Positions 33,009 through 45,573 are shown, counted from the stretch's first letter. The stretch: DNA of 56,754 nt from Lobulomyces angularis (GCA_027604685.1 JADHYX010000112.1:1-56754), one strand, 5' to 3'. A program made the numbers and translations. Notes: a model not told the origin generated them from the letters alone.

Positions 33009-33518
33009 TTTTTTTTTTTTTTTTTAATTTGTTATATTTGAATCTTAAATTATACAAGGTAATAAGTTTATAGTTCTATTCGGTGTTACTATTAAAAAAA
33101 GTAAATTAAATTAAATTAAAAATTAAAGTGATTTTGTTCCCTTGTAATAGAAAAAAAAAAAAAAATTGAGTTGAGGAAGATATAAAAAAATTAAAAACCA
33201 AAAAACCTACTACAATAGGGCTGAGAGTAAATTAGGTGTCAATACAGATCTGCCAAAGTAGAATATTGGTGCTTCCTTGAATTGTTTAGGTATATTTTAA
33301 AATTTTATTATATGTTCTATTTTTTGGAAAAATGAAAAATTCACTTTTGCGAACAAAAACAGACTCAAAAATAAAATTAAATAATTTTGTTATTTTATTT
33401 TCTATGAAATTGCTTGTAAAAACTTTCATAAAAATTTAACGAAAGCACTAGTGCATAACTGAATCAATCTATTATTTACTCTAAATTTATATATAATTTT
33501 CGGAAAAAAAAATTAATG
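33009..33518. other. Intergenic, no gene seen
   Basis: A/T-rich region upstream of the F-box gene and downstream of the membrane-protein gene. No supported frame. Confidence 0.55.
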
Positions 33519-35151
33519 CTATAACAGTATAATTTTATTTAATCTGTTAAACATACATAGTGATAACAAAATACACAGCTTTAAGGTTACTGATTCCATG
33601 TCATTAACTCGCATGTACCTAAGCATTATATTGTTATCAAATTGAAGCAGAAATTTTGATTTATCATACCAGACCACAACTGGAAATTCCAACCTGCGCA
33701 AAGAGCACATCCTGCTTTCCCTTCAAAACGAAAAACAAATCTAAGTTTTTATTGAATAATTTTAATGGGAAAAATTTTAATTAATGATACTGAAGATTAT
33801 TTCTGATTATTGGGGTTTCTGAGGTTCTTAACCTTGGCTTATCCACCTCTTCGTTACATTTAATCTCGAAAATAACACCATAAGATACAAACTTTTTCCC
33901 TAATCTGATCGGAGGGTATGAAACTTTTATGCCTGCCTAAAATATATTGAACTAGTTTGAAAAAAATTATTTATTACATGTGGACTGCTACTATACAGAG
34001 GAAGCGCAACATGATCGTATTTAAGAATTCCTGCTTCCAATATAGCAATTGGCATAGCTTGAATTGTCCTTGTTCCATTTAAAAGTTTTTTAAAATACCA
34101 GGAACATCCTATATTAATTGTGTTGTATATTGTTACAGTACTAGAAATTTTAAAAAAAAAACCTTAAACAAATATTTTTTAAATTTTATTGAGCACATAC
34201 GTGGTAATATTATTGATTTCGTCCACAGGGACTTCATATTGAACATTTTTCTTGCAAACTGTCTGAATCATTTTAATTTCATCATCGTATAAAGAGTATG
34301 AATGCGGAATCGGCACCTTTATAATAAAAACAAAACAGCAATTATAATAAATTTAAACAATAAAAGACAAAAAAACCTCTAAACCATTAAAGTTTCTGTC
34401 AAATGTCGGAATAACAGGCCCATCAAAGGGTAGTGACAAACCAAGATTTGCTAAAACGAACATTTCTCCTTCTATAAAATCCGGCGCTGAGATGCCATAC
34501 CAGTCCATATCAATATTACTCAAAGTGGAAAGATCATAAACATAGGTCATTTTGTTTGCTGCTATGGTTGTGTAATACTTCATTGATGGTACAGGTATAC
34601 TGGGATAAGCAGCAGTAAAACTTACTCCATCACTATCCTTTCCCCAACCTAGATTATTGAAGTCTAGTTCAATGACGGTCCTGTTCTGTTTTTCGGTAAT
34701 AAGATAGTTTTCAAATTCAATTAAACCAGTTTCAGCTAGATTTGATTTTAATGCATCTGGCTTAACAAAGGAAAATTGCTGAAAGCTTCTAATTCCCCAG
34801 AAGATGCAACCAAAAACAATAAACGCTGTCAATAAAAACATGACTACAAAGATTTTTTTTTTTATTTTGATTAATTTTCTAATAAGTTTAATTATTGCTT
34901 CTTCATTAGATTTTAGGGTAGTTTGAGAACGCAAAAATTGGTTTTGAGACGGTAATTGAATATTCGTCAATGGGGAATAATTAGGAAGCACATCACTTAA
35001 CTCTATTTGCTCATAACTTATAATGCAAGAGAAAATGTTATGACTGAAAATTTTTCTTCATTTGTTACCTTTGAAGAGCCGTGGGATAAGGTTGGTTGGG
35101 TAAATCTGTATTTTGAGCGGATACTTCATTAACGTCAGTTGATGAGCGCAT
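33519..35151 (-). CDS. Single-pass (type II) membrane protein of unknown function
   Basis: Exons (minus): 35151-35069, 35016-34377, 34316-34201, 34140-33978, 33936-33791, 33720-33519; 449 residues. A soluble N-terminal region of about 80 residues has Pro/Gln-rich patches. One TM helix follows at about 85-105 ('IFVVMFLLTAFIVFGCIFWGI'), preceded by a Lys-rich cytoplasmic stretch. A long ectodomain with several N-glycosylation sites and beta-rich sequence completes it. No family recognised. The 3' end has two readings. Without the last splice, exon 5 runs to a stop at 33781 (385 residues). With it, an extra exon adds a protein-like stretch ('LEFPVVVWYDKSKFLLQFDN'). I prefer the longer form because the phase fits and the added sequence looks coding. 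Confidence 0.72.
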
Positions 35152-35844
35152 CTCTTTACTGATGCGTTGTTAGTCTACTTCGGAAAATTAAACTTGAAGC
35201 TCTTTTTTCAAAAATTTAGCAGTTTTTCCTTTTCAAACGAAACTTTTAAATATGTAACAAAAAGATCATTTATTACAAATTTTAATAGCCATGAAACTTT
35301 CCAGTATTATTCAAATGTTGTTTATCAAAATAAGCTGTCGATTCGTTAAGTGGATTCAATTTTACTTCAAAAACTTTTTTGAGTAGTTAAACCTTAGCCA
35401 TAACATTAAAACAGAGTTTTTATTAAAAAAGTACTATGAATTTATTTTAGTATTAAAATACATGAACGAAAGGAATACAACAATATGTGTTAAGATTGGT
35501 TAGGAACTTGCAATCGGAAAAAAAATCACTTTTATTCATATCTTCAAATATAATTAATATATATAGCTTTTAAACTATTTTAATGACATAGAAGGTGAGA
35601 TTAATAAACGACAATGTTTCGCTGAAAAAAGTTGTAGTCTATGTTCAGGTGTACTCAATTTTTGGCATTAAATTGTATAATATGATATCCTATACATAGA
35701 CCACATATAGTTATTTACATTATTATCTGTTATTATATCCTACCCGTTTTTATGATGCAATTTTTTTTTTTCTAGTTTTGCATCTTTTAACAACAAGCAA
35801 GCTTGATGCCCCATTTCACGGAAAAAAAAAAAAAAAGTTTAAAA
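35152..35844. other. Intergenic between divergent genes
   Basis: About 0.7 kb divergent promoter region between the membrane protein (-) and the periplasmic-binding-like protein (+). A 60-codon frame at 35167-35349 looks accidental. No motif stands out. Confidence 0.55.
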
Positions 35845-37406
35845 ATGAAATTAGCTTTGATCAGTAGTTTTGTGATAGCAGCGTCTGCTCAAAATCTTCA
35901 GTCTTGCGTCACGGATTTTAATAGTGAAACTGACTACTTTACCCAGAAATATAACGGTAACTACCAAATCTTAAAAGCTTACAAACTTTTAAAAAAAATC
36001 CTTAATGCCTGTTTACTTTTTCTAGAAACAAACAGTGAATTTACTGTGACCTACTCAAAACACTACAAAACCTTAATTAACAAATTAAGTAATCAAACCT
36101 TCGTCCTTCACCAATGTGGTACTCCAGTTCCTAAAAATGTTCCTGCTGGAGCTGCAATATATTCTATCCGTAAAATTAACCAAAAAAAAAGTCTCGCTAT
36201 TTAATTTTAATTATTTTTTGTTGAAAACAGCTTTAAAAAAAATTGCTGTCGGCGATACAACCGTGTTAACTTTCTTAGAAGCTTTGGGAGTTAGTTCTGC
36301 AATTACTCTATCTTCAGCATTGGACTATACTGTATCTCCATGCTTACAAGCCAGCAACAGTATATATATTAACAAATCAAATTGTTAATTAAATTTTTTA
36401 TAAAGTAACTGCTTTAAATGCAACCAATTTAAGGGTTCAAGCTGAGCAATATAAGACTGTGGATGCTTATTTTACTGGTTACGCAAGTGACTCTAACCCA
36501 AATAATACAGTTCTCTTTCCTGCTTCCAATTCCAAAGATTCTGATTATAGAACCAACTGGATTGATATGATTGGGGGTATATTGTTGTGATTATGGACAT
36601 TGAATAAACTTTTTTTTTTAGTTCTGTTTAATAAAGAGGATACTGCAAAAAAGGTCAGAAGTAGTATCGAAGATAATTTCTCATGTCTACTCAGTGGAGC
36701 TAAAGATGCTGGCACAAAGGAAGGAAAACCGGTTATTGCATGGACAAACTATGAAGCTCCATCAGATTTTAACCAAAACAAAGCTGCATGGGTTGTCAGT
36801 GCAGCACCTTATAAATTGGATTATTCTCAAGACGCTGGTGGAAATCCGTTGAATTTAGGAGAAGTCAGAAAAAGTTTCGCAACTTCCAAAGAATTTTTAG
36901 AAGCTATTGCTAACGTTGACATTATTATTGACGAATCTTTTGCCAGTCTCAATGCTACTAATTTTCCTAAAACTTACTCTTTAGAATCCAACACTACAAC
37001 TATAAAAGCCTTTGACTCCAAAAATATTTATCAAGAACAAGGATTAGTTAACGCAATCGGTGGTAGCGCATGGTTTGAAAGTGCTGTTTTGTTTAAGCAT
37101 CTTGTTTTAGGGTATGCACAGTTTCAATTAGTATTCATACCAAGTAACAATTTTAATTTTAGGGATTTAATTTCCATCCTTCACCCACAGTCCATGCCTG
37201 GTTACAAAAGAACTTATTTTATTAACATTTTTAGTGAAAAATCTAAAGTTGTCAATGAAAGTGACTGTAAAGCCGAAGATAAAAATCAGTTAAGCATTCC
37301 TAAAATACAATGTCCCGTTAAAATTGAAAGTCCAAAGAGTAGCTCCAGAAAAGGATTTGTTGCTTCAGGTGCTCTAGCCTTGTTTTTGGTAACTTTATTA
37401 CTTTAA
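35845..37406 (+). CDS. Secreted GPI-type protein with periplasmic-binding-protein fold
   Basis: Exons 35845-35956, 36026-36169, 36231-36359, 36406-36576, 36622-37111, 37163-37406; 429 residues. Signal peptide 'MKLALISSFVIAASA'. The body resembles a class III (TroA/FecB-like) substrate-binding protein: 'FTVTYSKHYKTLIN', 'KIAVGDTTVLTFLEALGV', a helix-rich linker, then 'IDESFASLNATNF' and 'LISILHPQSMPGYKRTYF'. The C-terminus is Ser-rich followed by a short hydrophobic tail ('GFVASGALALFLVTLLL'), as in GPI-anchored proteins. In bacteria the fold delivers metals or siderophores to ABC importers. Here it would sit on the cell surface, with ligand unknown. The last intron (37112-37162) is 51 nt, in frame and stop-free. 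Removing it restores 'VLGDLISILHP', so I treat it as spliced. Confidence 0.8.
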
Positions 37407-37820
37407 GGGTTCACCAGGAAGTCGGATTAAATGTGTTTTTTGTAGAAATCAAAAATGAAAATTTTAGGAGTTTTCATAGAATTTATAAAAATAAAAATTA
37501 TTCTTTAGATTTCTAATTAAAGCATTTACAGTTGTTTTGTGTTTTCTTAACTTTCTTAGTAATGTATTGATAATGTATTGATAACACTACAAAATTTTGT
37601 GAATGGATACAACAATTTGTATTCTTATGAAAAATATAATTTTTAATTAGTACAAAGAGATAAATTCATAATTTAAATTTTCGGAGATTTACTGAAATAG
37701 TATCTAATGTACTTAAAATTAAACTACTATGATGGTCATTATACATTTTAAAATTAAAAAACTATTATAACATTATAAATAATTTTATCAAAAGTTTTTA
37801 CAAAACGTCTCGATTGCTAA
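37407..37820. other. Intergenic between convergent genes
   Basis: 3' flanks of the binding-protein gene (+) and NDUFAF6 gene (-). No frame or RNA feature seen. Confidence 0.55.
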
Positions 37821-39182
37821 TTAAAGTTCTAATTTTCTATAAGTATTCCATATTTGGAATGGAATCTTCCAATTCCGTTTATGTAACTTTGGATTATATA
37901 TATTAAAGTTATGCTTTTCCAATTCAACCAAAAAAGAATTCGCAGGAACCTATATATCAAAAATAAAATTTTTTTTCAATAGAATTTGAAAAATACAATA
38001 TTCAAAAGTCCAGGGATTGCTTGCTTCGATAGTTTCGGGGCTTGTGACCGAGCAGTAATTAAATGATCATTTGCACAGGTAGCTACATCAAAAACTACGT
38101 CGGATAGTTCACTTGAAGGACCAGTGCGAAAAACGCTTTCAGTGGATAATTTAAACTACCAAAATGTAGAAAATTTTTAGTTTTTAATAATCATACATCG
38201 TTCCTTACTTTTGCTGCAATTTGAGTTGGCAAGTAAAACCTTCTTTCCCTAACATGATAAGGGGTCGCCCGAATAATCGTTGATATACCAACAGCTTTTC
38301 CTATGTGACCTATTAAAAATTTTAATACAATGCTTCAAATCATATTATTTAAATATTACTCGCAACATGATCCGTGGTAACATTTTTCAGTCCTAGAGCT
38401 TCTAGCTGTAAATACAGTAAAGAGGATGAGGTATTTTCTGCATAATTTTCCTATTGAAGAATTCACTTAAGTAAAGTATTAGTTTAAAATAATTTTCACC
38501 AGTTCTTCAAGGGTATTATATTGCGGATCATTTAAATTTTCTGCCTAAAGTGCATTTAATATTACAAAAATTAGAATCCATTGTACTGAAAACAAAAAGG
38601 TGTATAAAAATTCTATACCCGTTCATTTAAGATTCTATTAAACCAATTTATGGATAAATTTGAAGTTTCTAAACTTTCGGCGAGCAGTAGAGTGACATGA
38701 TGATTAGGAGGCTTGCCCTAAAATTACAAAAGAAAATACGAAGGTCAGACATTCATTATTATTAAATTTCAGTACCTTGAAAGTGTTACTTATCTGGTCT
38801 TTCCACCATTGAATTTTCATTAATCCAATATTAGGGTCTGAAATTTTCTCTCTAATGCCAGCTACTTCAACGTTAAATGCTCTGATTGCTAAAATTGCGT
38901 GAAATAGTGAGTTTATGACGGTAATCAAACATCATCATTAATTTGTAATATTTATAAAAAATGAACTGAATTAATTTCAAATTACCAAAAAAACAAGATC
39001 GTACTTCTTTAGGAGAAAATAAGGCACATAAATAGTTTTCATAATCAAAAGTTCTACAGATTTTAGTTTATTTAAGTGTTAAAAGAAAAAATACTGTGCG
39101 ATGAGAGTCAAGTGATTTAAATTAATTAAATTATCTATTACCTAACCAAGTTGCTACAAATATCCAAATTTTTTTTGTTCAT
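37821..39182 (-). CDS. NDUFAF6-like complex I assembly factor
   Basis: Exons (minus): 39182-39142, 39053-38986, 38888-38776, 38717-38619, 38544-38500, 38450-38360, 38309-38209, 38155-37997, 37949-37821; 281 residues, all phases agree. Squalene/phytoene-synthase fold: '[19 protein letters not shown]', '[18 protein letters not shown]', '[12 protein letters not shown]', '[18 protein letters not shown]', '[18 protein letters not shown]' and '[12 protein letters not shown]' are family hallmarks. NDUFAF6 acts in mitochondria on early assembly of complex I. The Asp-rich motifs of true prenyl synthases are absent, as expected for this subfamily. The start exon was chosen because its last two bases complete 'LVRTFDYE'. 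No obvious mitochondrial presequence is visible. Presence of this factor suggests the organism retains complex I. Confidence 0.92.
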
Positions 39183-39802
39183 TTAAATACATGTATAACT
39201 CAAAAAAAAATTGATTTTTTTTTGAGAAATTTTATGATTTATATTTTTAAATACTTAAAGGACTTATTTGTCAAAATATAAAGCATTAAGTAAAAATACA
39301 AACCGTAAAATGAAATCACCGTAAAATCTTACTGATTAACTTAACTCAGAAAATAGTGAATTATTATTGTGTTTCCTTAGCACTATTTAATATAAACAGT
39401 TTATTCATTAAAAAATGAATCACAATCGTTAATACTAGAAGAAAAATGGATAGCATTACTGCAAAATGACATTGAAAGGTACTTCATTCCCTGCAGAAAA
39501 GATTTCGATAAACAAAAAAGAAAGCTTTGAGAAGATGTTTTCCCAATTTCTTAAGTAAAAATAGATTTTATGTATACACATTGGGTTATCAACTATTTCT
39601 TGTTCATAAACTTTCAAAATTAGATTTGATGATTTTATGGTAACACCAAGTTTTCAAATAATTTGAAAATTAATGTCTGTTATTTTCAGCAACAATGAAA
39701 TACCGAAAACCAAGTAATCTCCATCAGCATTAAAACTAATATTAATTTTTATTTCTTAGACCTTTAAGGTTTAGATTTTTTGACCAGAAACCACCTGAAA
39801 AG
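39183..39802. other. Divergent promoter region, possible missing 5' exon
   Basis: Between NDUFAF6 (-) and the KH protein (+). A frame near 39427-39479 ('ESQSLILEEKWIALLQNDIE') ends at a GTACTT donor whose phase joins 39760 onward, giving 'RPLRFRFFDQKPPEK' before the ATG at 39803. It may be a 5' coding exon of the KH gene, but no start codon could be linked to it. Confidence 0.4.
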
Positions 39803-40988
39803 ATGACTCTAAGGGAAAAACGTTTACATTTAGAAAAAGTTGTACAAAGTTTAAAAGATGAATTGAATAGAGATCCTTTTGCAGATGAAAATGCCAAATT
39901 TCAAAGGAGAGTGGAAATTAATGACATAAAATATAGGTTTGCCCTTACGAAATTGTCAAATCAACAGAAAATTAAAGAGGAAACTGGCGCTGAGTAAGTT
40001 TATTTATTTATTTGTGTATTAATTAATATTTTGATGGTGATATAGTGTCTTAACGCGAGGAAAATATTATCCAGATAAATCATTGATTGAGGATGGAATT
40101 GCTCCTTTATATTTACAGATCAATTCTCCTACTCAGAAGGGTATGATAATTTATAACTATAGGCTGTTAATAACGCTTTAAAGGTTTAAATGAGGCGTTA
40201 AAAAGAGTCCAAAAGTTAATTGAAGAAGCTTCATTAATGGGATCGCTTAGTGAAAGAATTTTTGAACAAAAGGTATGCATATCGCCTGAAACTTAAAGTT
40301 TTTATATATAATGATTACTGCATTTAAAAATCTTGAATCTAATTAACAGACAAAAAAAAAATTAGTACCATCAAACTAAGGTGGAAATAGGAATTGAACA
40401 ATGTAAAGCTTTCAACGTAAAATCCAAGTTAGTTGGACCTTCTGGTGCTTATGTTAAGCATATAATGCAAGAAACTTCTACCAAGTTGCAGTTGAAAGGT
40501 AGAGGTTCGGGATTCATAGATCCAGGAACACAGAGTGAATTAGATGAGCCATTATTTTTCGCGATTGTGTAATGAATAATAAATAATATAATATATTACT
40601 TACTTCTCGAATTAGCGGCCCTACTCCTTCATCCATTGAAAAAGCAAAAAATTTGTGCAATGATTTAATTAAAACCATTCAAATTGAATATAACAAGTTC
40701 AAATTATTACCTCCTCAAGCACAAACCCTACCTGCGGTAACATCTACCTTTTATCCACCTTTACCAACCCCAGGAAGCATGTACCCTTCGCCAGGAGTTG
40801 GATTTAATCCATTACCTCCAGTTATGCCAAATTACTATAATCATCAGACTAATCCCGCTACTACTTACGCTGCTGGACAAAATTTTCCATTCCCGCCACC
40901 TCCACAGAATGGGTTTCAACCGCCACCACCTCCCGTAGGTGGTCAAAGTGGTTATCCACATTATCAATCCTCTTATCCTGGTTATTAA
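39803..40988 (+). CDS. KHDC4/BLOM7-RIK family KH-domain RNA-binding protein
   Basis: Exons 39803-39993, 40046-40140, 40184-40272, 40366-40568, 40616-40988; 316 residues from the first usable ATG. Two KH-type units are seen. The first is N-terminal, with 'RRVEINDIKYRFALTKLSN', 'KEETGADVLTRGKYYPD' and 'APLYLQINSPTQKG'. The second has 'FNVKSKLVGPSGAYVKHI', 'ETSTKLQLKGRGSGFIDP' and 'EPLFFAIVGPTPSSIEKAKN', closely matching KHDC4 and plant RIK. A Pro/Gly/Tyr-rich tail from about 215 follows. Animal KHDC4 acts in pre-mRNA splicing and snoRNA-host processing; nuclear RNA binding is expected here. The N-terminus may be longer via an upstream exon (see 39183-39802). Confidence 0.88.
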
Positions 40989-41636
40989 TATTATGAAAGT
41001 TTTACTGGGACAACAGGGACTAATTTTTTTATTTTTGTTTCTTAATATTTTTTAATAGGATTGTAGTTGAAGCAGTAATAATATTATTTTTTTATTTAAG
41101 ATTAACAATTTTTTTTAGAAAATTTTTGATTCTACCTGTCAAGTTTAAATGCATAATTTTTAATAGTGAAATAATTTTTTTTTTTTTTTAGATGGATTAT
41201 AATTTTGGGCGGGCCATAGGCTTTAATTAATTCCCAACTGATAAAATTATTTTTAGACATGTTATCTTTATTTTGATCTTGCTTCTTCATTTTTCTAGAT
41301 TTGTGTGTCTGGTGTAAATTTTTTAAAGGTTCCAAGCCTCCTATTATTATTTTCCAATGATTTTCAATATATTTATTAATTTAAAGGATTACATTAAAAA
41401 AACTGATCTTTTTTAATCTGTAACTTGCAAAATTACATAAAACCAAAACATAAAGAATTAAATCTGCATTTAAATAGCCCATACAAACAAAATTTATTTA
41501 TATATTCAGAATGCCAACTTTTTCTAGGAACTTAGGAAAAATTTAACCAACTTTGATGATGACCCATCTTTGAACTCAAAACTTCCATAATTTCATGTTT
41601 CTCAGTTGCCAATTCGTTATGAATAACAGAACTTTT
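40989..41636. other. Intergenic between convergent genes; doubtful minus ORF
   Basis: Holds the 3' flanks of the KH gene (+) and Pet127 gene (-). A minus frame at 41132-41335 ('NNFISWELIKAYGPPKIIIH') is locally protein-like but has no start context, exon partner or family. Not called. Confidence 0.45.
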
Positions 41637-43979
41637 TCAATTTTTCTTTTCCAAAGTTTTTTCTAAGGGAGTCTTTTGGATAAGAATCCCATCCTTTCTA
41701 AGTATTTTCATTATGTAATTGACATCTCTGAGCTGTTTATCTTCATTTCGTAAGACTTTAAAATTTTTTGCATTTTCTCTTTTAGTTAGATCTTCACTTA
41801 AATCCCATATGTTATTTACTACTGATTTTTGGGATGATGAAGTGGAAGTTCTGAATAAACTACTATCAATAGCAACTTCACCCGGTTTCCGCAAAATTAG
41901 AGGATTGTTTGAAAACTTACTCTGGAGCGATAATTGAGGCTGTAAACTAATTTCCTTTTTTTTTACGACCAAAGCTTTTTTATCTGCTAAAATATCAGCA
42001 ATTTTCTTTTTAATACAAAAGATTTATTATAAAATCTTTATATACCTATGGAATTTTTCACACTAAGAATGACATTGGACATTATTTTGGAATTTTGAGA
42101 GTTATCCTCGAAATGCTCTTGTGTGAACCCATGAGGGAAAACGCTTTTCAAAGATTGATCGGAACAATTTTCAGTAGATGGGGTATAAGATGTCCTGTTG
42201 GCAAATTGCCTTAAAATTTTTGATAAATCCTTTCCAATAACATTGCCTGTGGTTAGGTTAGAGCACATTCTTCTAGTTGAAGACCATATATTAGCAATAT
42301 TTTCTTTGCTTCTATCTGTAACTTCAATAATGGAGTAATCTACAGTTAGACTTTTTTCCAAATTGTAATTTTGTTGCAAAAACTCTATCATTTCCTGAGT
42401 CAAGGATAAACCAGAGCTGTTATGCTTCAACCTGGCAAAGACTTTAAATACACTTATTTCATTAACGGTATTTTTTGTTTCGCCGTGAACAAACGATTCT
42501 GTAATTGGTATATTCTCCACCAGTATAGTTAACTGTTGAACTTCAGACAAATCTAGTGTTAGTCTTAAATTCTAATTTATAATAATTGTCAAGCTTAAAT
42601 TTTGTAACAATCTTTAAATTACCTTTTCTGGATATCTCTTTACCAAGTAATTCATTACCTTGTTTAGTAGCTGTACAGCTGATTTAAATAAATAATCACC
42701 AAATTCGACACTCCCACATAAATGTTTATTAATCGTATCTAAACTGATATATTGAAAACCTAGTGCATCTTTCGTTGTATGGTAAATCACAAACATACCA
42801 TCCATTAACCCTAGTTTGCCTTGAAAATTCCACTTAATAAAAACACTCCGCAACATGTCAAAATATTCTCGCTCCCAGCTATAAAAGATTCCATGAACAT
42901 TATTGAACTTATATTCCAAGTATTTTTCATAATTCTGTACATCCATTCTAATAGGAAAAACTGCGCGACTTTTAATGTCAAAAATCATATTTTTTTTTAA
43001 GTTGCAGGAAGCTATTTTGCAGTCTATTTGCGATCTAAACAAGAAGTCGCACATTTTAGTATAGTTGTAGTTTCCATCGTCCATAAACATTCCTTCCTTT
43101 TGAGGTAGACTCTTATCTTTAACAAAGTAATTGTAATCGTCAGATTCCAAAACCTATCAAAATTTGCTTTAAAAAATATAAAGAATTTATCAATCCTTGC
43201 CAACATCTTCTCTAAACTTCTGCCCATTTTCAGCAGAATCGTTGGAGGTTCTACACCAATACCAGCCGCTCTTTCAATATCTATGCCTTTAAGAGTAGAG
43301 CTCTTCCAATGCACTATACTACTGGTGGGTTTTCTGATAATGTTTGTAAATCTCTGTGGCTAAAAAAAAAAAAAAAAACCAGAGTTATAGTTAAAAAATA
43401 GTTAATTATTGAACATATATTTTGAAAGTTTTACTTCATCAGAAAATTCCGCTGACTTAGATATATAAAACACATTTTTCCTTGGGTTTATTAAAGAATA
43501 CATTTTAACTAGCAAATTAGTGATGGAGCTGGTGGACGAAAAGTATTTAACCTAAAAAAAAAATTTCGTTAAAATTAAATTTTTTGGCTTAGTTACATCA
43601 GCATTTTTAGCTTCTGTTTGTAATATTTTGTCTTGGTGAGGTTTTTTGTAAGGTGAAAGTCTATTATAATAAAAATTTCTAGGCTGCGTTATTTCAATGT
43701 TTAATTTTGATTCCTTTAAAGAATAAAATTTCTCTTCGGAATTGACAAATCGTTGTAAATCATGCTTGAGGGACTAAAATAAAATATTGAAAGTTTCAGA
43801 AAATAAATTGAAGGACACAATAAACAAAAGTATCATACCGGTATTTTTGATATATCTGCTTTCTTAATTATTCGTTTTGTAAAATCACTATTGGTTAAGG
43901 AAAAAATTTCTCCCCTCAAGTTTTCATTCTTTATCAAATTTTCCAAAGGTTCGTGATTTACAAAACTGCATTTTCTCAT
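41637..43979 (-). CDS. PET127: Pet127-like mitochondrial RNA-processing protein
   Basis: Exons (minus): 43979-43839, 43773-43597, 43551-43435, 43359-43201, 43153-42623, 42571-42046, 41986-41637; 666 residues. Diagnostic stretches: 'VKYFSSTSSITNLLVKMYSL', 'PTSSIVHWKSSTLKGIDIE', 'FDIKSRAVFPIRMDVQNYEK', 'GIFYSWEREYFDMLRSVFIK', 'GLMDGMFVIYHTTKDALGFQ' and 'SAVQLLNKVMNYL'. Pet127 is a fungal mitochondrial membrane-associated protein with a PD-(D/E)XK-like core ('FDIKSRAV' gives the Asp-x-Lys pair), needed for 5' processing and turnover of mitochondrial RNAs. Intron 4 (43200-43154, 47 nt) begins with GC, as no GT donor keeps phase. The long C-terminal region after about 410 is poorly conserved. Confidence 0.88.
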
Positions 43980-44231
43980 TCTTGAAAAATAATTGTAGCT
44001 TAATTAGAGCTCAGGTCCAAATTTCTAAAATTTTTTGCTAAATCAAATTTTTAAAACTTTTTAAACTGATGAAGTAAATTAATGCAAAAGTTTAATATTT
44101 CTAAGAATCGCAAATAGGTATAAAAGCTTGCAAAACTGTGAATTATTCCCAATACATTGAGGATATGGAAATAGATGTTAAAAAAAAAAAAAAAAAATTT
44201 TTTTGACTTATTCTTGTAAATTACATTCAAC

Positions 44232-45361
44232 ATGTCAATATCAGAAGTTAAGTGGATGTTCCAAGTAAAAAATTATTTTATTTATCAAAATTAAGAAAAA
44301 ACATTAGGAATTAAAGTTTAGAAGAAGTGAAAAGCTTCGTTGGTGGATAATAAGAAAGAATTTTTTGGATTCTACCGCGTCTGTCAATAGTATTTACCCT
44401 TCTCCACTACTTTATAAAAGATTTGTTAAAGAATTTACTACACTTAATATTGTTGAAAAGAAAAAGTTGAATGTGTGGTTGAATGATAGAGTTAATAGAA
44501 AGAAACCATTGCAATACATTTTAGGCATTTACTATTCTATTTGTTGTTAATTACTGAAAATAATTAGGTACCCAGCCTTTTAACCACTTAAATGTTCTAG
44601 TTCGGCCTCCAATTTTAATTCCCAGACCGGAAACTGAAGAAATAACAGCATACATTGCAAATGAAGTGAAAAATGTTTATTTGAATACAGAAAGCATTGT
44701 AAATGATGAAATGCGTGTCCTAGAGTGCTGTACAGGTAGTGGTTGCATTTCCCTATCACTTTTTCACGAGTTGAAAAAAGTGATTAAAAAACTGAAAGTG
44801 TACGCATTTGACAAGAATTTATCAGCTGTCAAGTTAGCTAACTTAAATAAAAGGAATTTAATATGTTCAAAAGAAAAAGACGATCTTACTTTTTTTCAGT
44901 TAGATATGTTTAATTATCTGGAGTATTTAAAAATTAACGGCAGAACGGACCTGAAATTTAACTTAATAATAGCAAACCCACCTTACATTACTAAAGAAGA
45001 TTATTTGAAGCTGGAGGATGATGTAAAACTATGGGAAGATAAGGACGCGTTATTTGACTACACAGATACGGTCAGTTGTATAAAAAGCAAACACAGCTTC
45101 TTGCTAAATAGTGGATTGGGCTTTTTCTTTTTCATTGTTAAAAATTTTCAGAAATACCTTACGTTTGACGAGAAATGTCCTCAGAGTAGGAACCTTCCTA
45201 AATTTGTTTTTGAATTTGGTGGTGAGAAACAAAGCTTGCTATTATTACAATGCTTTAACACCGAGTTTAAAAATTTTCGTTGGGAAATTATGCAGGATAG
45301 TTTTAAAAAAGACAGGTTTCTATTAGGCTACTTTAATTGGAAGAAACCCTACAAGCATTGA
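44232..45361 (+). CDS. HemK/PrmC-type N5-glutamine methyltransferase
   Basis: Exons 44232-44264, 44308-44524, 44568-45361; 347 residues. The N-terminal helical domain includes 'RKKPLQYILGTQPFNHLNV' and 'PPILIPRPETEE' (family signature). The AdoMet-binding motif I is 'LECCTGSGCISLSL' near 140, and the catalytic 'NLIIANPPYITK' lies near 220. HemK/PrmC enzymes methylate the Gln of the GGQ motif in class I release factors. A mitochondrial role (Mtq1-like) is likely by family, though no presequence is evident. Intron 2 (44525-44567, 43 nt) starts with GC. Splicing there restores the conserved 'YILGTQPFNH' join, and no GT donor does. The C-terminal about 100 residues are more divergent than usual. 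Confidence 0.9.
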
Positions 45362-45573
45362 TCATCAATTTTTATTTTTTCTCATTGATAACTGATATTT
45401 CACATCAATTTTTAGATGTAAAAAAAAAAAATCCTAAATTTTCACAATTTTCACAATCAACTAATTGAATTAAGTGATAATACTAGTACTAAACTCACTA
45501 TAAAAATAACAACTTTATCAGCATAAATTCCAAATAGCTCCTATTTGTTTGCAGAATTGGCATTTTTGCTTAA

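Noticed and set aside
41132..41335. Possible small minus-strand protein
   Set aside because: One locally protein-like stretch only; no start context or exon chain, and it sits between convergent gene ends.
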